A stretch of 64,000 bases of DNA from Prorocentrum cordatum (taxonomy: Eukaryota; Sar; Dinophyceae; Prorocentrales; Prorocentraceae). The DNA is taken from NCBI GenBank assembly GCA_963575745.1, contig CAUYUJ010017815.1:323501-387500 (forward strand). The letters are read 5' to 3'. Positions 1-10,129 of this stretch are shown here, one piece after another; the stretch's first letter is position 1; each line of letters begins with the position of its first letter. Made by a program: the position numbers and the translations under genes. The notes beneath the pieces are model-generated. The model did no database searches and was not told where the DNA came from. It saw nothing but the letters and a program-made list of their open reading frames with translations.

Positions 1-570
1 TGATCGTCAGACGCAACTTGCTCCACCAATTTCTGGCGGCATCTTTGGTACCGTAGATGGCGCCATGGCAGACGACAAGGGATCCTTCTTGGACTCCGGA
101 TGGTGGTGGGGAGGGCGGCCGCAGCACCAAAATACGATCAAGGTCGTCTCCCTGTAGGTATGCACTCGTGGAGTCGAGCTTGAAGAGAGGCCAGTGCTTC
201 CCAGCCACCGTGCTGCAGATCAAATGACAGAGTAGCGGCGAGGATGTAGGGGAGTCAGGTCGGACGTGGACCGATTCGTATCACCCTGCCGCTACAAGCC
301 TGGACTTGGTCTTCAGGGGGAGCTTCGGGTCGTACTCATTCTAGTCAGTGTGGGCTCACCTCGATGGGCTGGGCTTGACCTTCACGATCAGCTCCTTCGC
401 CGCGTCGCTGGTGACGACGGTCACCGCCCTGAAGTTCTTCCTGTCGTCCCACTCATTGGCCATGATCGCGTCGAACAGGACCCTTCTCCGCCTTGGTCAA
501 CTTCGCGAGTGTCATCTCCTTGCCCCTGGACCTTCGGTCAACCATGCGTAGTTGAGCCAAGCGTAGTAGA
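1..570 (-). pseudogene. Ty1/copia reverse transcriptase fragment
   Basis: On the minus strand this stretch translates, with breaks, into the start of a Ty1/copia reverse transcriptase, the enzyme that copies element RNA into DNA. Seen: a pre-RT segment LFDAIMANEWDDRK near 440-481, then KSRLVAAG followed by an in-frame TGA near 280-285, then STSAYLQGD near 148-175 and AIYGTKDAARNWW near 22-60. These resemble the copia RT motifs around the first catalytic Asp (here LDSTSAYLQGD) and the following YGTKDA block. The catalytic YxDD box would lie beyond the left edge. Stops and frame changes mean no functional protein. It lies in the right order after the integrase remnant at 2.1-4.2 kb, so both probably belong to one element. 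Family assignment is from motif recognition only. Confidence 0.75.
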
Positions 571-1590
571 TGTCGTCCGTGTCGTGCTCCACGAGGTAGG
601 TTCCTCCTCACATGGGTCCTGGCCGTTGCCGCCTAGGTTGCGTCTTCCGGAGCCCGCAGGTCAGGGGGTCTTGCCGATCATCGTCTCGGGGACGTAGGTC
701 GGGAGTGGGCGGCTGCAGTAGAGGTCTTCATTTCCAGCGGGCACCCCACCATCCAGGTCAGCATCCTCATCTTCATCAGGTACAGGTACTGCTGAGCTCG
801 GTATATTGACAGTGGAGACCCATGCCAAGAAGCACCCTGCTTGCCTCCAGGGTGCCCTGGGTTTCTTGGGTTTCGATGGTTCTCCTATGGAAATCGTAAC
901 GCTCCCACACCAAAAATCGATGGACGTCCTGGGATCTCAGGGTTGAGTCTCTTCTGGAAGGTTTCTTGTGGACTGGTCCCTAGAGTATCAGGTGGTGGCC
1001 ACCTGGAATCCCCCACAAGTCACCGCCGGGTTTGGGGACACGGGGTCACCGCCGGGCTCTGTGAATCCTGGGCCCACCAGCGTTCGGGACATCCTCGAGA
1101 CAGCACGCGAGCCCCCGAACCGGGTGGTGACATCACATCGCCCGAGACTCACCGCCGGGTGTTGTCACCACCACGTCTGGGCACTGTAATCTTTGCGCGG
1201 TGCCGGCGTTTGACCGACAGTTTCTGCGGCAGCAACCGTGTTGCCAGAGCTTCCCGCTGCAGGGGTCGTTCGACCGTTCGCAACAGGGAGCCCAGCTCCG
1301 CAAATGAAAACGTTTTGGCATGCAAATGCTGATAATTTTGCCGGGCCTCGAGTCAAGCAGTGGCGAAGCGTCCTGGCTCGCCTATAGCCCTACCAAACAA
1401 TGGTCTGAGAACCCTTTGAGGTTTCCACGAGATGTCCTTAGAACACTTCTGGCGGAGCCTGTCTTGTTTTGAACACATCGCCTTTATGTCCTAAGAACAT
1501 TGATTTGTTATTGGAACATTTTGGGGTTCTAAGATTATATTCGCTTCGCTCATTCCGCCGGCCCATACAGTCTCATGTCTGCCGTTTGCC
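571..1590. other. No intact gene; decayed copia linker and CACCGCCGGG repeats
   Basis: No convincing gene. The first 300 bases are probably eroded minus-strand copia linker between integrase and RT. Positions about 1018-1160 carry several copies of a CACCGCCGGG-type motif. The remainder is unassigned. Confidence 0.4.
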
Positions 1591-1599
1591 CGAGGGCCT

Positions 1600-1775
1600 G
1601 GTGTCAATGCGGCGCTTTGGGGGTTCCTGGGGCCGCTTGGGGGACTCCTGGGGCGCTCTGGGGGGCATTTGGGGGGCCTCCTGGGGCCGCTTGGGGGACT
1701 CTTGGGGGCCTCCTGAGGGCCTCGTGGGGGCCTCTTGGGGCCTCTCAGGGGCCTCTTGAGGCCTCTTAGGGGCCT
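1600..1775 (+). repeat. GGGGCCTCTTGGGG minisatellite
   Basis: Irregular tandem array of 11-15-bp units built on GGGGCCTCTTGGG. Related arrays occur at 5.15-5.55, 6.77-6.87 (opposite orientation), 11.9-12.4, 20.6-20.9, 23.2 and 35.4-36.0 kb, so this is the most widely dispersed repeat of the window. Confidence 0.85.
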
Positions 1776-1966
1776 CGTGGTAGGACTATAGGGATGCCGA
1801 GACGGTCGGCCCCCGGCCAATCTAGCACAGGAGCCCGCTGGGGTGAGGTCCTCGCCCTGCCGGGCGGCTCTGCCGTCGCAGGCCGTGGCCCGCTGGTCCC
1901 GTCTCCGTCGGCGCCCGCTCCTGCTCCGGCCTCGGGCGCAGGCCGCGTCACCGGCGTCGGAGGCGC

Positions 1967-2097
1967 GAGGAGGAGGAGGAGGAGGAGGAGGAGGAGGAGG
2001 AGGAGGAGGAGGAGGAGGAGGAGGAGGAGGGGGGAGGAGGAGGAGGAGGGGGAGGAGGGGGAGGAGGAGGAGGAGGAGGAGGAGGAGGAGGAGGAGT
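1967..2097 (+). repeat. (GGA)n microsatellite
   Basis: About 130 bp of almost pure GGA/AGG triplets inside the region of the copia integrase C-terminus. Open frames through it are poly-Gly, poly-Arg, poly-Glu or poly-Ser and are not evidence of a gene. Confidence 0.97.
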
Positions 2098-2580
2098 ATG
2101 GAGGAGAAGCCACAACACGAGCAGGGGGTGGACCCGATGGCGCCGCCAGCGGTCCGCCTGGTAGCGGGCCGTCCTCGGGGATGAGTGGAGCGCCTTTCTC
2201 CAGACCTTCGCGTCGAACGGCGAGGAATCCTTGGTGACAGCTCTACGCTGATCCACGGGCATCCTGTCCCAGGTGATCAGCTCGTCCTCTGTAGCGAGAC
2301 GTAGCTGCTCGGGTCTTCTCCGAGACCGTGCTGCCACCGTGCCATAGCCAGATAGCGTGAAGACTGCACTGAACGGCTGCACGGCGCAGCGTAGCGTAGA
2401 ACGCGGGCGATCCCGGACCAGCGGCGGAGCAAGGCCTGTGACTCGCAGGGCCTGCCGGGCGCCTTCCTGCAGTACAGAGGTGGGCTCCGACGAAGCAGGG
2501 GCCCCTCGTGGGGGTCGAGCGCGTGCCAGCTTGGCCCTCACGCAGTTGTCGTCATCCATCCTCACGAATGCTACTCAGAA

Positions 2581-2737
2581 GGGGAAAATGTCACAGACAC
2601 AATTCATCGTCGATTCCCCAGAAAAGATGGGAAAATATGGGAAGTGGGGGGGAAAACAAAAACCCAGAACAGATTAGAAAATATGGGAATCCTCTTGTTT
2701 GTGTCTATTCATTTGTGTGTCCCAGGGCTCCTTCAGC
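2581..2737. mobile_element. Short dispersed element, family 1, copy 1
   Basis: A roughly 155-bp AT-richer block, inserted in the copia integrase, matches another block at 60800-60947. Shared features are ACAGACACAATTCATCGTCG near the left end, two GAAAATATGGG stretches, and TGTCCCAGGG followed by CCTTCA at the right end. The edges read roughly AGAAGGGG and CTCCTTCA, a short imperfect inverted repeat, and GCTACTCA/GCTACCTTA flank it as a possible 8-9-bp target-site duplication. There is no coding capacity, so it is probably a non-autonomous element. Confidence 0.7.
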
Positions 2738-2945
2738 TACCTTAGCGGACTCACGCCACAGTTTGCTTGAGGCCATCGCGGGCTCTGGGTCGAGAGCGGT
2801 CTCGTGGACGTGGAGTTGCTCCGCCTCGCCGTCTGAAAGGACCGGCCCCGGGATGCGCGATGGCCGCGCGTCCAGAGCACCCAGGTCGCAGGCGAGTACC
2901 CGTTGCAGAGCACCGTCTCATTGCGAACCTGGTTCACGATACCGC

Positions 2946-2994
2946 AGAGGAGGAGGAGGAGGAGGAGGAGGAGGAGGAGGAGGAGGAGAAGGAG
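2946..2994 (+). repeat. (GAG)n microsatellite
   Basis: About 16 GAG triplets interrupting the copia remnant. Confidence 0.95.
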
Positions 2995-4200
2995 GTCCTT
3001 CTCCTTGGTGTTGGCACCTGCGCCGCGTGGCGTCCCAGGAACAAAGGCGGGTTGGCAGCCCGATCGTCACCACAGCTCGACGGGGCTGTTGGAGAGACTC
3101 TTGCCCTGTGGTTGGCCAGCCGCAGTAGGTGCGGGCCCACCGTACCACCCCTGAGAGGTCCTTCTCCTTGGTGATCTGGGAGTTCTGCACCACGCGGTGG
3201 ACCGCCTCGTCCCAAACTCCACCGGGGCGCTCGATCCTGCCGAGCTGCTCGTGGGCGTCCAGCGCCGCGATCTCGGAGTCTCGACGCTGTTCTCGAGCAT
3301 GTGGGCCAGGAGCTCCACGAAGAGTGACTTGGGTTGCCCGGTCCAGCTGGCTCGGACTGTCGGGAACACGTCCAGGGCGACATTCGCGGCGGGAGCGTGG
3401 GTGCCTTTATGCAAGCGCAGCTGGTCCCGTCGCACGCTATGTTCAGGAACGCGTGGGTACCTCCCTCGGCGTCGTGGGCGAACAGTGTGTCGAGCACCAC
3501 GTGGAAGTTGAAATGGCATCGCCCTGGCATTCGATACTGGTGCGAGGTGCTTAGCATGTCGCCACAGGCGTCGTATCTGAAGTTCCACACCGCCTGGATA
3601 CACGCTTTCTTCGCGCCAGACCTCTTGAGGTACCTGGCGAGAGTCACGTTGGTAGGATGGCCGAAGTTCACGTGCAGGTTGCGAATGTCGCGTCTGACGC
3701 CGGGGTCGTAGCTCAACCACCGCGGGCGACAGGATGGTCTCGAGGTTCGCGGCCGCCTCGGCCCTGACGCCTGCCGGGTCCTCGGGACCTCCAAGATTCC
3801 CGTCCTCAGATGAACGACCCTGCTCTCGCTCGTCGTTTGGCTCCCTCCGCTGCAGCTGCTTGCCCCGCATCCTCCTTCTCGTGGAGATCGGTCCCTAGCT
3901 TGGGACGCTCTCATGGTCGTCGGTCTCCAGGTCGATCTGCTGCTCGATCGCGCGGAGGACTGTTCGGTCCAGCTTCCCGGGCCACCTGGCGGCCGCGAGC
4001 GTCCTGGACTCATTCTCGAACGGCTCGTGCCCGTGGCTGCGGTCGCAGTTTGCTCCGCTCAGGGCCTCGTAGATCGCGGCCGAGGTGGTGAGAATCCCCA
4101 TTGGCTTGCAGTGGAGGGTTTCCGATCTTCTCGCCCACGTAGCCCAGCATGCAGCCGTGAGAGGTGCACTCGAGCAGCACTCCCTTCTAAAACAAGGCAA

Positions 4201-4672
4201 CTTCCGCAAATCATATTTAAGCGCCCCCCGGCCTGCGAGCCGCAGCCCCTGACCCAGACCGGGGGGGGAACGAACCTCTGCCGGCCATTCCTGGCCGCCT
4301 TCGCCCGGCCGCCTTCGCGGGCGGGCGCGGCAGCGGTGCAGCGCAGAGAGGAGACGAGAAGCAAGGGGCAGGAGGAGGAAGAGGACGAGGACGACGGGGG
4401 AATCGACCGCCGCGCACAGCGCGCACCGCACAGCGCGCAGCGCGCAGCGCGCACCGCCGGGCCTCCTGGGTCCTGGTCATCTCGGGGTGGCCGTGCACGC
4501 CGGATCCGAGCGGGCTGCTCGAGCAGGGCGTGCCCCCCGCACGCGGTGGGCCACGGCCCCGGTCGGGCATGGGCCAGCCAGGAAGGGCCCCTCTTGTGGC
4601 GTCCTGCGCCTCGAAGGCGGTGGCAGCGGCTGCGCCTCCCTGGGAGCATGCTGTCCCGACTTTGACATTGAC
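4201..4672. other. GC-rich filler, no gene seen
   Basis: GC-rich sequence separating two pieces of the copia remnant. It includes a short GCGCACAGCGC-type tandem run (about 4412-4456). Open frames here are compositional and show no recognisable domain. Confidence 0.4.
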
Positions 4673-4828
4673 TCGGGCCTGTCCCTCTACCAGGGGGATG
4701 AGATTCGAAAATAGTCAAAAGTTAGTCTGAGGACGCTTTGTTGATCATGTTTTGAGTTTTTGTCTGAACAGTTCTGGGGTAATTTGTCATTTGTCGTCCA
4801 AAATCCGCCTGTAGGGGGACACGCCCGA
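4673..4828. mobile_element. MITE with TCGGGC termini, copy A
   Basis: 156-bp element with terminal inverted repeats: the left end begins TCGGGCCTGTCC and continues to an AGGGGGAT block, and the right end mirrors it as CCTGTAGGGGGAC then GCCCGA. The interior is AT-rich (AAAATAG, GAGGACG, TGTTTTGAG, CCAAAATCC) and matches the element at 63323-63458. It has no ORF. It sits inside the copia remnant, next to ACTTTGACATT on one side and ACTTTCATATT on the other, a possible imperfect target duplication. Confidence 0.8.
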
Positions 4829-5110
4829 CCTAACTTTCATATTTTCGCGGGCCGCGGGGCATCGTGACCACGATGCTGTAGGGGTCCTCCTCCAAAAGTT
4901 GCTTCCTCGCCAGCTGTCTTCCTTTCCGGGCAGCATCGTCCCAGCCGTCCTCGATGTCAGCGACTGGCCGCAGTTGCTGCCGAAGCTGTTCGAGGCAAGG
5001 AGCATGAGGCCAGACAGGTCACAGAAGATCTGCTTCAGTAGCGTCCTGCCCCTCGGCAGCCTCCGCGCACGCGTAGCGGTGCCAGCCAACACGTCTAGGG
5101 GCCGCATCTC
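4829..5110 (-). pseudogene. Upstream piece of the copia polyprotein
   Basis: On the minus strand this reads CLEQLRQQLRPVADIEDGWD and then LLEEDPYSIVVTMPRGP. A segment of the form 'DDP-hydrophobic-TxPCGPW' precedes integrase in copia-like polyproteins of dinoflagellates. It is in the expected position and orientation, upstream of the piece at 2.1-4.2 kb, and is cut off from it by the MITE at 4673-4828 and by GC-rich DNA. The assignment is inference from order and one motif. Confidence 0.45.
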
Positions 5111-5149
5111 CGCACTGCGCAGATCCTCGTGCCTGGCCTGGACCTCCTT

Positions 5150-5765
5150 CTAAGATCGCCTGGGCCGTCTGGGGGCCCTCTTTGGCTGTCTTGGGACCAT
5201 CCTGGGAGCCACTTGGGCTGACTTGGGGCGATCTTGGAGGCCTCTTGGGCCGTGCTGGGCGGTCGGAAGTTACAAAAGACGCTAACGCCAACATCTTCCA
5301 ATAACCCAAGCAACATCAATGAAGGTTGCCTCTTCGGGCCCTCTCTTGGGGTCGTCTTGAAGCCCTCCTTGGGCGTCCTGGGTGCCTCTGGGGCCGTCGT
5401 GGGACCAACTTGGGCCATCTTGAAACGCTCTTGGCCTGAGGCCGTGGGGCCTACCACCTCTTTGACTCCTCCCTGTGGCGCTCCTGGGGCGCTCTGGGGG
5501 CCCCCAGGGGGCGTGCCCAGGAGCTCTGGCGTCCGTGGCCCGACCTTGCCAGGAACTTGCTCCTCCTCCTCCTCCTACTCCTCCTCCTCCTCCTCCTCCT
5601 CCTCCTCCTCCTCCTCCTCCTCCTCCTCCTCCTCCTCCTCCTCCTCCTCCTCCTCCTCCCGCACCTGCCCGACTTGCCGTGGGCCGCCACGCGCACTCGA
5701 ATTAAAAGCATTCGGAACCTCTTGCCGGAGATTTTCCCACGCCTCTGGCCCGTGGGGCAGGCGGA
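5150..5765 (+). repeat. Compound dispersed repeat, copy A
   Basis: Order of parts: GGCC-CTTGGGG minisatellite; a non-repetitive stretch of about 70 bp (GGAAGTTACAAAAGACGCTAA, then CATCTTCCAATAACC, about 5268-5310); more minisatellite; a long pure (CTC)n run (5563-5659); and an end block with GCCGGAGAT and CACGCCTCTGGCCCGT (about 5730-5758). The same order occurs at 35410-36180. Over the CTC run the frames are poly-Ser, poly-Leu or poly-Pro. Confidence 0.7.
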
Positions 5766-5884
5766 AGCAGCTCGGCCACCGTGATGTGTGCAGGACGTGG
5801 ACGGCACGCAGGCTCCGCTCGTGTTTGCTCCTGCCGCTGTGCTCCACGCGTCCCTCGGGGTGCTCGGCCATGCTTTCACCCTCA

Positions 5885-6575
5885 CGTAGATCGTGCCCAC
5901 AGGGATTTGACCCACGGCCCCAGTGGGCGCGCCCGCATTGCGGCGCCGCGCCTATTTATGCACACCTCGCCTCTCAGGGAGCTCCACACACGCGGCCCCA
6001 CTGTGCACGCCCGCATGCTGGTGCCTCGCCCACCTGGGCACACCCTTATACGGATCGTGCCTCACGGGCAGCTTCACCTGTGGCACCGGCGGGCGCCCCC
6101 ACATGGCGGCGCCACGTTCATGTCGGCGCGATTTCCAAACATCTCGTGCCCCACAGGGGCTTTTATCCACGGTCTCGACGGGCGCGCCCGCATGGCGGCG
6201 CCGCACCCATTTCGACGCACCGCTCACGCAGATCTTGCCCCACAGGGAGCTCCACGCACGGGCCCAGAGGGCACAGTCGCATGGCGGGTCCGCGCCCCCT
6301 TCGGCACGCCGATCGCGCAGATCGTGCACTGCAGGGAGCTCCACCTCGTGAGCCGGGGTGCCCGCGTGCGGGCGCAGGCCCCTGTCGGCGCGCCTTTCAC
6401 ACAGATGGTTGCACACAGGGAGTTCGACTTGCGGCCCCAGTGGTCGCGGCCGCACGCGGGCCCGCGCGAATTTCGGCACACCCGTCACGCAGATCGTGCC
6501 CACAGGAAGTTCATCGCGCCCCTGCACGCTTTCTCCGAAGCTCCCTATCCGCACTGCCCCGCGGCGCGCAGTCTA
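5885..6575 (+). repeat. ~90-bp satellite array, about 8 units
   Basis: Tandem units of roughly 82-92 bp, each carrying a variant of GATCGTGCCCCACAGGGAGC followed by TCCAC. The motif recurs near 5888, 5970, 6054, 6141, 6231, 6320, 6402 and 6491. The period is close to a multiple of three, which keeps several frames open and gives a repetitive 30-residue pattern, so I do not call genes from it. A related array in the opposite orientation is at 24760-25200. Confidence 0.8.
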
Positions 6576-6764
6576 TGACGATAGGGCCGCGCCCTGCGCT
6601 ACACACCGTTGCATCGAGGTTTGCCATATATCATGCTAATTCGGGTCAAGATGCATCGAAGAAGGACCGAACATGTTCCGAAGATTGCCAAGGAGCCCGC
6701 AGCAAAAAAAAACTGTTAGAGAGGACTCGCTTTGAATGCATTTTCCATTGCTTATTGAAGTCGA

Positions 6765-6870
6765 CCCGCTTGGCCCCAAGTCTCAGCCCATCGTGGCCCC
6801 CAAGGTGGCCCTAAGAGGCCCAAAGAGGGCTCCAAGACAGCCCAGAGAGGACCCCGAGACAGGACATGCA
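6765..6870 (-). repeat. CCCCAAG/GGCC minisatellite
   Basis: Short, degenerate array of the GGCC-CTTGGGG family in reverse orientation (GGCCCCAAG, GGCCCAAAG). Confidence 0.7.
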
Positions 6871-6879
6871 AGCATTGTC

Positions 6880-7720
6880 GCGCATCCTCAGGTGGAATGC
6901 GATTCCCGTTTTCACACTCGCGTCTGGCACGTTGGGCCGGCGAGTTCCTGGCATCGGTCGCATCGCTTGAGGAAGGCGAATCGGAGGGGAATGGTTGCGA
7001 GCGTCTGGATCGCGAGTGTTGCCGCGCAGGAAACGAAGGGGAACCGCACGACCGACCTCCGCTGGCTTCAACATGGACGCGGGCGCTGGAGCAAGAGCAG
7101 GAATATGAGATGCAATCTAGAGCAGATGATTTGGCAGAGGAGAGGAGAGCAGAGAGAGAGGGAATAAGTGAGGACGGGATGAGGACGTGATTCCCAGACT
7201 GTCTTTTGCCAGTGTTGCCAGGCAAAGGGTTCTGGACGCCCGCGGGCACCTCCTCTCAAGGTTGTGGCTCGCCACACGCAACCGCCAAAGGGCGCCAGTA
7301 ATCACAAACTTAGTCAGAAGGGCGAACCAGACCTCAGAGAATTGTGATTGCAGATCCAAGCAGAACATCGAATAAAGCATCACCGTCACCATGTCTAAAG
7401 CTTCACCCGCAGGATAGTTGAACGCCGAAAATGAGAGGTGCCCGAACAGGCCGAACATAGACGTAAGCCCCGCAATTCCGGATAAGAGTGAGCAGGTGCC
7501 CGGGCTGTTTTGCTGGGGCTGTGGCGAAGCAGTGGCGCATGGGTGCGGCGAACAGTTGCTTTGCAGGAAAGTCGGCGTTTTCGAGCTCCCCGCTTAATGT
7601 CATGCAGTCTTTTTCCTACGTGTCTCGTTTTCTAGCGTGCGCCTCCACAGCCATGCCGTTGAGTGCCCCATCCAATGTGCCAAGCAATTTTTCGCTCGGC
7701 GCTGGCCAGTACTGACATAC
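6880..7720 (-). CDS. Possible split gene with a hydrophobic exon, function unknown
   Basis: Three minus-strand stretches look coding by residue content. About 7720-7480 reads QYWPAPSEKLLGTLDGALNG and on to MTLSGELENADFPAKQLFAA, with one in-frame TAG between. About 7480-7270 reads SLLSGIAGLTSMFGLFGHLS and later MVTVMLYSMFCLDLQSQF and EVWFALLTKFVITGALW, suggesting two membrane-spanning segments. About 7040-6890 reads DSPSSSDATDARNSPAQRAR, a hydrophilic tail. A GT follows the second stretch (TGGCG|GTTGCG) and could be a donor. I recognise no family and cannot fix the splice sites. The TAG may mark an intron edge or a broken gene. Confidence 0.35.
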
Positions 7721-7966
7721 ACGAATCCATGCTGTCTCGCTCGCACGGCCTTGAACTTGCGAGGAAAGGCCGTCGCAGGCCCTTTGTCCCGAGCGGCGGG
7801 GTTAGGAGGACCCGAGAGCAGCCGTAGCATGATCCGAACCCCAGGCCACCCTCTCCCAGGCAGGCCTCGCGTTCCGGAAATTCTCGACACACTAGTGGAC
7901 CGCAGTGCTTGCGCATGAAAGTGTGCGTGCGCGGCACGTGAGTTGCGTGTGGTATATGTGTCTCTA

Positions 7967-8015
7967 ATGTGCGTGTGTGTGTGTTTGTGTGTGTACGTGT
8001 GTGTGTGTGTGTGTG

Positions 8016-8066
<51 letters not shown>
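7967..8066 (+). repeat. (GT)n microsatellite
   Basis: About 100 bp of GT dinucleotides with a few single-base interruptions. Confidence 0.97.
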
Positions 8067-8069
<3 letters not shown>

Positions 8070-8175
8070 ATCCCTGGCCGGCGCCTTGTCGGCCTGTCTC
8101 ATCCCTCCTGCGTGGTGGCTGAATTCGCTTTGATTTTGCCCCGTTCTGCTTGGCTCGCCAGCGCAGCCCCTCTGC

Positions 8176-8373
8176 CTACGGTAGGTTCGTGTCGTGTCGA
8201 CCGGCGGCGACGACCCCGCCAGCGGCGTTCAACGTTGAACGCCGCGGGCGACCCAGAATCGGTCGATGTGGAACGATTTGGACGTTTCGGAAACGGCCGA
8301 TCGTTCAAGGTTGAACGATCCCCGCGGCGTCAAATACCAACGCCGAAGTCGGCACGACACGAACCTGCCGTAG
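8176..8373. mobile_element. TIR element containing two palindromes
   Basis: The 198-bp element is bounded by inverted repeats of about 26 bp (left CTACGGTAGGTTCGTGTCGT; right end GACACGAACCTGCCGTAG). Inside are a perfect 24-bp palindrome at 8222-8245 (arms GCGGCGTTCAAC / GTTGAACGCCGC) and a second at 8299-8320 (arms GATCGTTCAA / TTGAACGATC, 2-bp centre). Both share a GTTCAA core. No ORF. It may be a MITE; a structured RNA or protein-binding element is the alternative. Confidence 0.7.
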
Positions 8374-8650
8374 CCACCCGCGCACAGGTGTGCGCGGGTG
8401 CCCTAACTTGCGCCACCTTGCTCCGTTCCCTCCCGCTGCCGTGCGGGCGCACGGCACTGGCGCTGCCCTCTTTCGTGCTGCTCTGCTCTCCAGCCCTGTG
8501 CGCTGCTCGCCACTGCCTCTGCCACTGTCTCTGCCACTGTCTCTGCCACTTGCCTGCCCTCCGCGGGTCAGCCACAGGCCAATCCCCATCCGGTGCCCCG
8601 CGCGCCACCGCGCTGCCTCGCCCCTCCGCTTCTGGGGGGCCGCATGCGAA

Positions 8651-8773
8651 CCCTACCCCTACCCCCAACGATTTCTGAGGGGGAGGGGGGGGGGTCCACT
8701 TTGCTCGGGAGCTCCCGCAGGGAGTGACCCCCCCCCCCCTCTCAGAGAGAGATCGTGGGGGGTAGGGGTAGGG
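8651..8773. repeat. Foldback with CCCTACCCCTACCCCC arms
   Basis: The left arm CCCTACCCCTACCCCC plus AACGAT and a G-run is mirrored by a C-run, then ATCGT and GGGGGGTAGGGGTAGGG. The loop holds CACT...AGTG and the palindrome GGGAGCTCCC. The whole can fold into a stem of more than 40 bp with imperfect G/C runs. No coding content. Confidence 0.7.
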
Positions 8774-8959
8774 CTCCCACGTGGCCCCCCCTAGCTTCCC
8801 CTCCCCCTCTTGCTTCCCCCTCGTCCCCGTCGGCCCCCCCCCCCTCGTCCCCCCCTCGCGGCCCCCACCCCTTCGCATCGTGCCGCGCGGCTCCCGGCGG
8901 GCGAGCCTGGCACGCCCCTGCTGCTGCGAGAGCTGGGCGCCGGAGGCGCGTTTCTGCGC

Positions 8960-9815
8960 GCCCCCTTCCGCGGTCGGCCGCCAGCCCGGCTCCGCTTCGC
9001 TGCTGCGCGCGCGGCCGCGGCAAAAACAGAGTACGTGTGTGTGTGTGTGTGTGATCCAAACATTTTCGTCGGGTGGCGGGCACATGGTGAAATCTGAAAT
9101 GCAGTGTCGATGGCTCTTCGAGGCTTGAGTCTGCAAAAGGTGAATCACAAGGCGGATGTATATGGATTTCACCCTGAGCCCTCCACCCAGAAAATGCTCA
9201 GGTGATGGCCTGGCCGCGCGCGTGAGCTCCGTGCCGTCTGCTCGACTTGCTCCGCCTCGACGTTGCGCGCGAGGCCGCGATCGACCACAAGTGTGTTTGT
9301 GTGTGCGTATGTGCTTAGGTGTGTTTTCGTGACCCGTGTTATGACATACTGGCGATGATGACACACTGCCGCGTTGGAGGAAAAAGTGAGTGTGTGCGCG
9401 TGTGTTGCTTGCGCTTGCCCTCTGTCGCCAAAAGTGCCTGTGAATATTTATTGTGTGTATGTGTGTGTGTGTGTGGGTGATTGTGCCCCCTTGTCGACAC
9501 GCACTGCGCACTGTCATGCCTCGTCTCGCCCACCCATCCCCCCAGGCCCTCCCTCCACCCTTCGCGACCCCCCCGCGAGTGACTTGGTCGATCGCATACT
9601 GGTGGGGTGGATCCCGGTCCCCACACCGCGTGATCCGGGCCGGCCGCGCGCGTCCTTGAGCCCGACTTCTTCCTCCGCCGCGACGCTGCGCGCGTGGCCG
9701 CGGCGCCAGAAGTGTGTTTTTGTGTGTGAGCGTGTGTGTGTGTGTGTTTGTGTGTGTGCGTGCGTGCGTGTGTGCGTGCGTGCGTGTGTGTGTACGTGTG
9801 TGTGTGTGTGTATCA
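8960..9815 (+). repeat. GT-rich repeat units, about three copies
   Basis: A block with a CGCGCG(T/A)GGCCGCG core followed by a GTGTGT run occurs near 8998-9053, 9262-9330 and 9685-9811. The CGAC(G/C)TTGCGCGCG context upstream is similar in the last two. It looks like a degenerate tandem duplication of roughly 300-400 bp, each unit carrying its own GT microsatellite. A short (TC)n follows at about 9849-9870. Confidence 0.55.
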
Positions 9816-9944
9816 TTGAAGCCCCCGCTTCTCTTCCCACTGCTCGGCTCTCTCTCTCTCTCTCTCTCTCCGCCTCGTCATCGTCCTCATCCTGCCTGCT
9901 CCTGTTTCGCCAATCAAGTCATGACTGGCGTGGCTCGAGGGGCC

Positions 9945-10048
9945 GGTGCTCAATGTGACACATCGCCGAACCGCCAGGGCATTTATCAATATTTCCAGAT
10001 GCGGAGGAGCGTGGGAACATGGTGGATGCAGGCGACGGATATTGCGAT
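9945..10048 (+). CDS. Possible exon upstream of the channel gene
   Basis: A plus-strand stretch reads CDTSPNRQGIYQYF and then QMRRSVGTWWMQATDIAIPP, which looks like protein rather than low-complexity translation. It ends just before a (TCC)n run (10077-10116) that would lie in the following intron. Position and strand fit an exon of the channel gene beginning at about 10130, but no family motif is visible and the splice sites are not certain. Confidence 0.3.
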
Positions 10049-10129
10049 ACCCCCCGCCTCATTTTCACCCTCCGCATCCTCCTCCTCTTCCTCCTCCTCT
10101 TCCTCCTCCTCCCCTCCCTCTTTGCACGG

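Larger units (their letters stand above)
2098..4200 (-). pseudogene. Ty1/copia integrase and upstream polyprotein, decayed
   Basis: Minus-strand remnant of a copia-type polyprotein; integrase joins element cDNA to the host chromosome. In coding order: KPMGILTTSAAIYEAL with a CDRSHGHEP stretch (4017-4110), a segment found upstream of integrase in dinoflagellate copia elements; an HHCC-like start LHVNFGHPTNVTLARYLKR (about 3628-3680) in which one expected Cys is missing (FRYDACGD); the core start VVLDTLFAHDAEGGTHAFLN (about 3440-3505); GYSPATWVLW (2871-2902); and PEQLRLATEDEL (2281-2313), typical of the integrase C-terminal end. The pieces lie in different frames and are split by an inserted TIR element (2581-2737) and two GGA microsatellites. 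It is clearly inactive. Identification rests on remembered family motifs, not on a search. Confidence 0.78.

Noticed and set aside
5451-5915. Long open frames across (CTC)n/(GGA)n tracts (poly-Ser, poly-Arg, poly-Leu, poly-Glu)
   Set aside because: Triplet repeats lack stops in most frames. The same applies at 2.0, 24.5, 25.3, 49.9, 59.1 and 60.2 kb.
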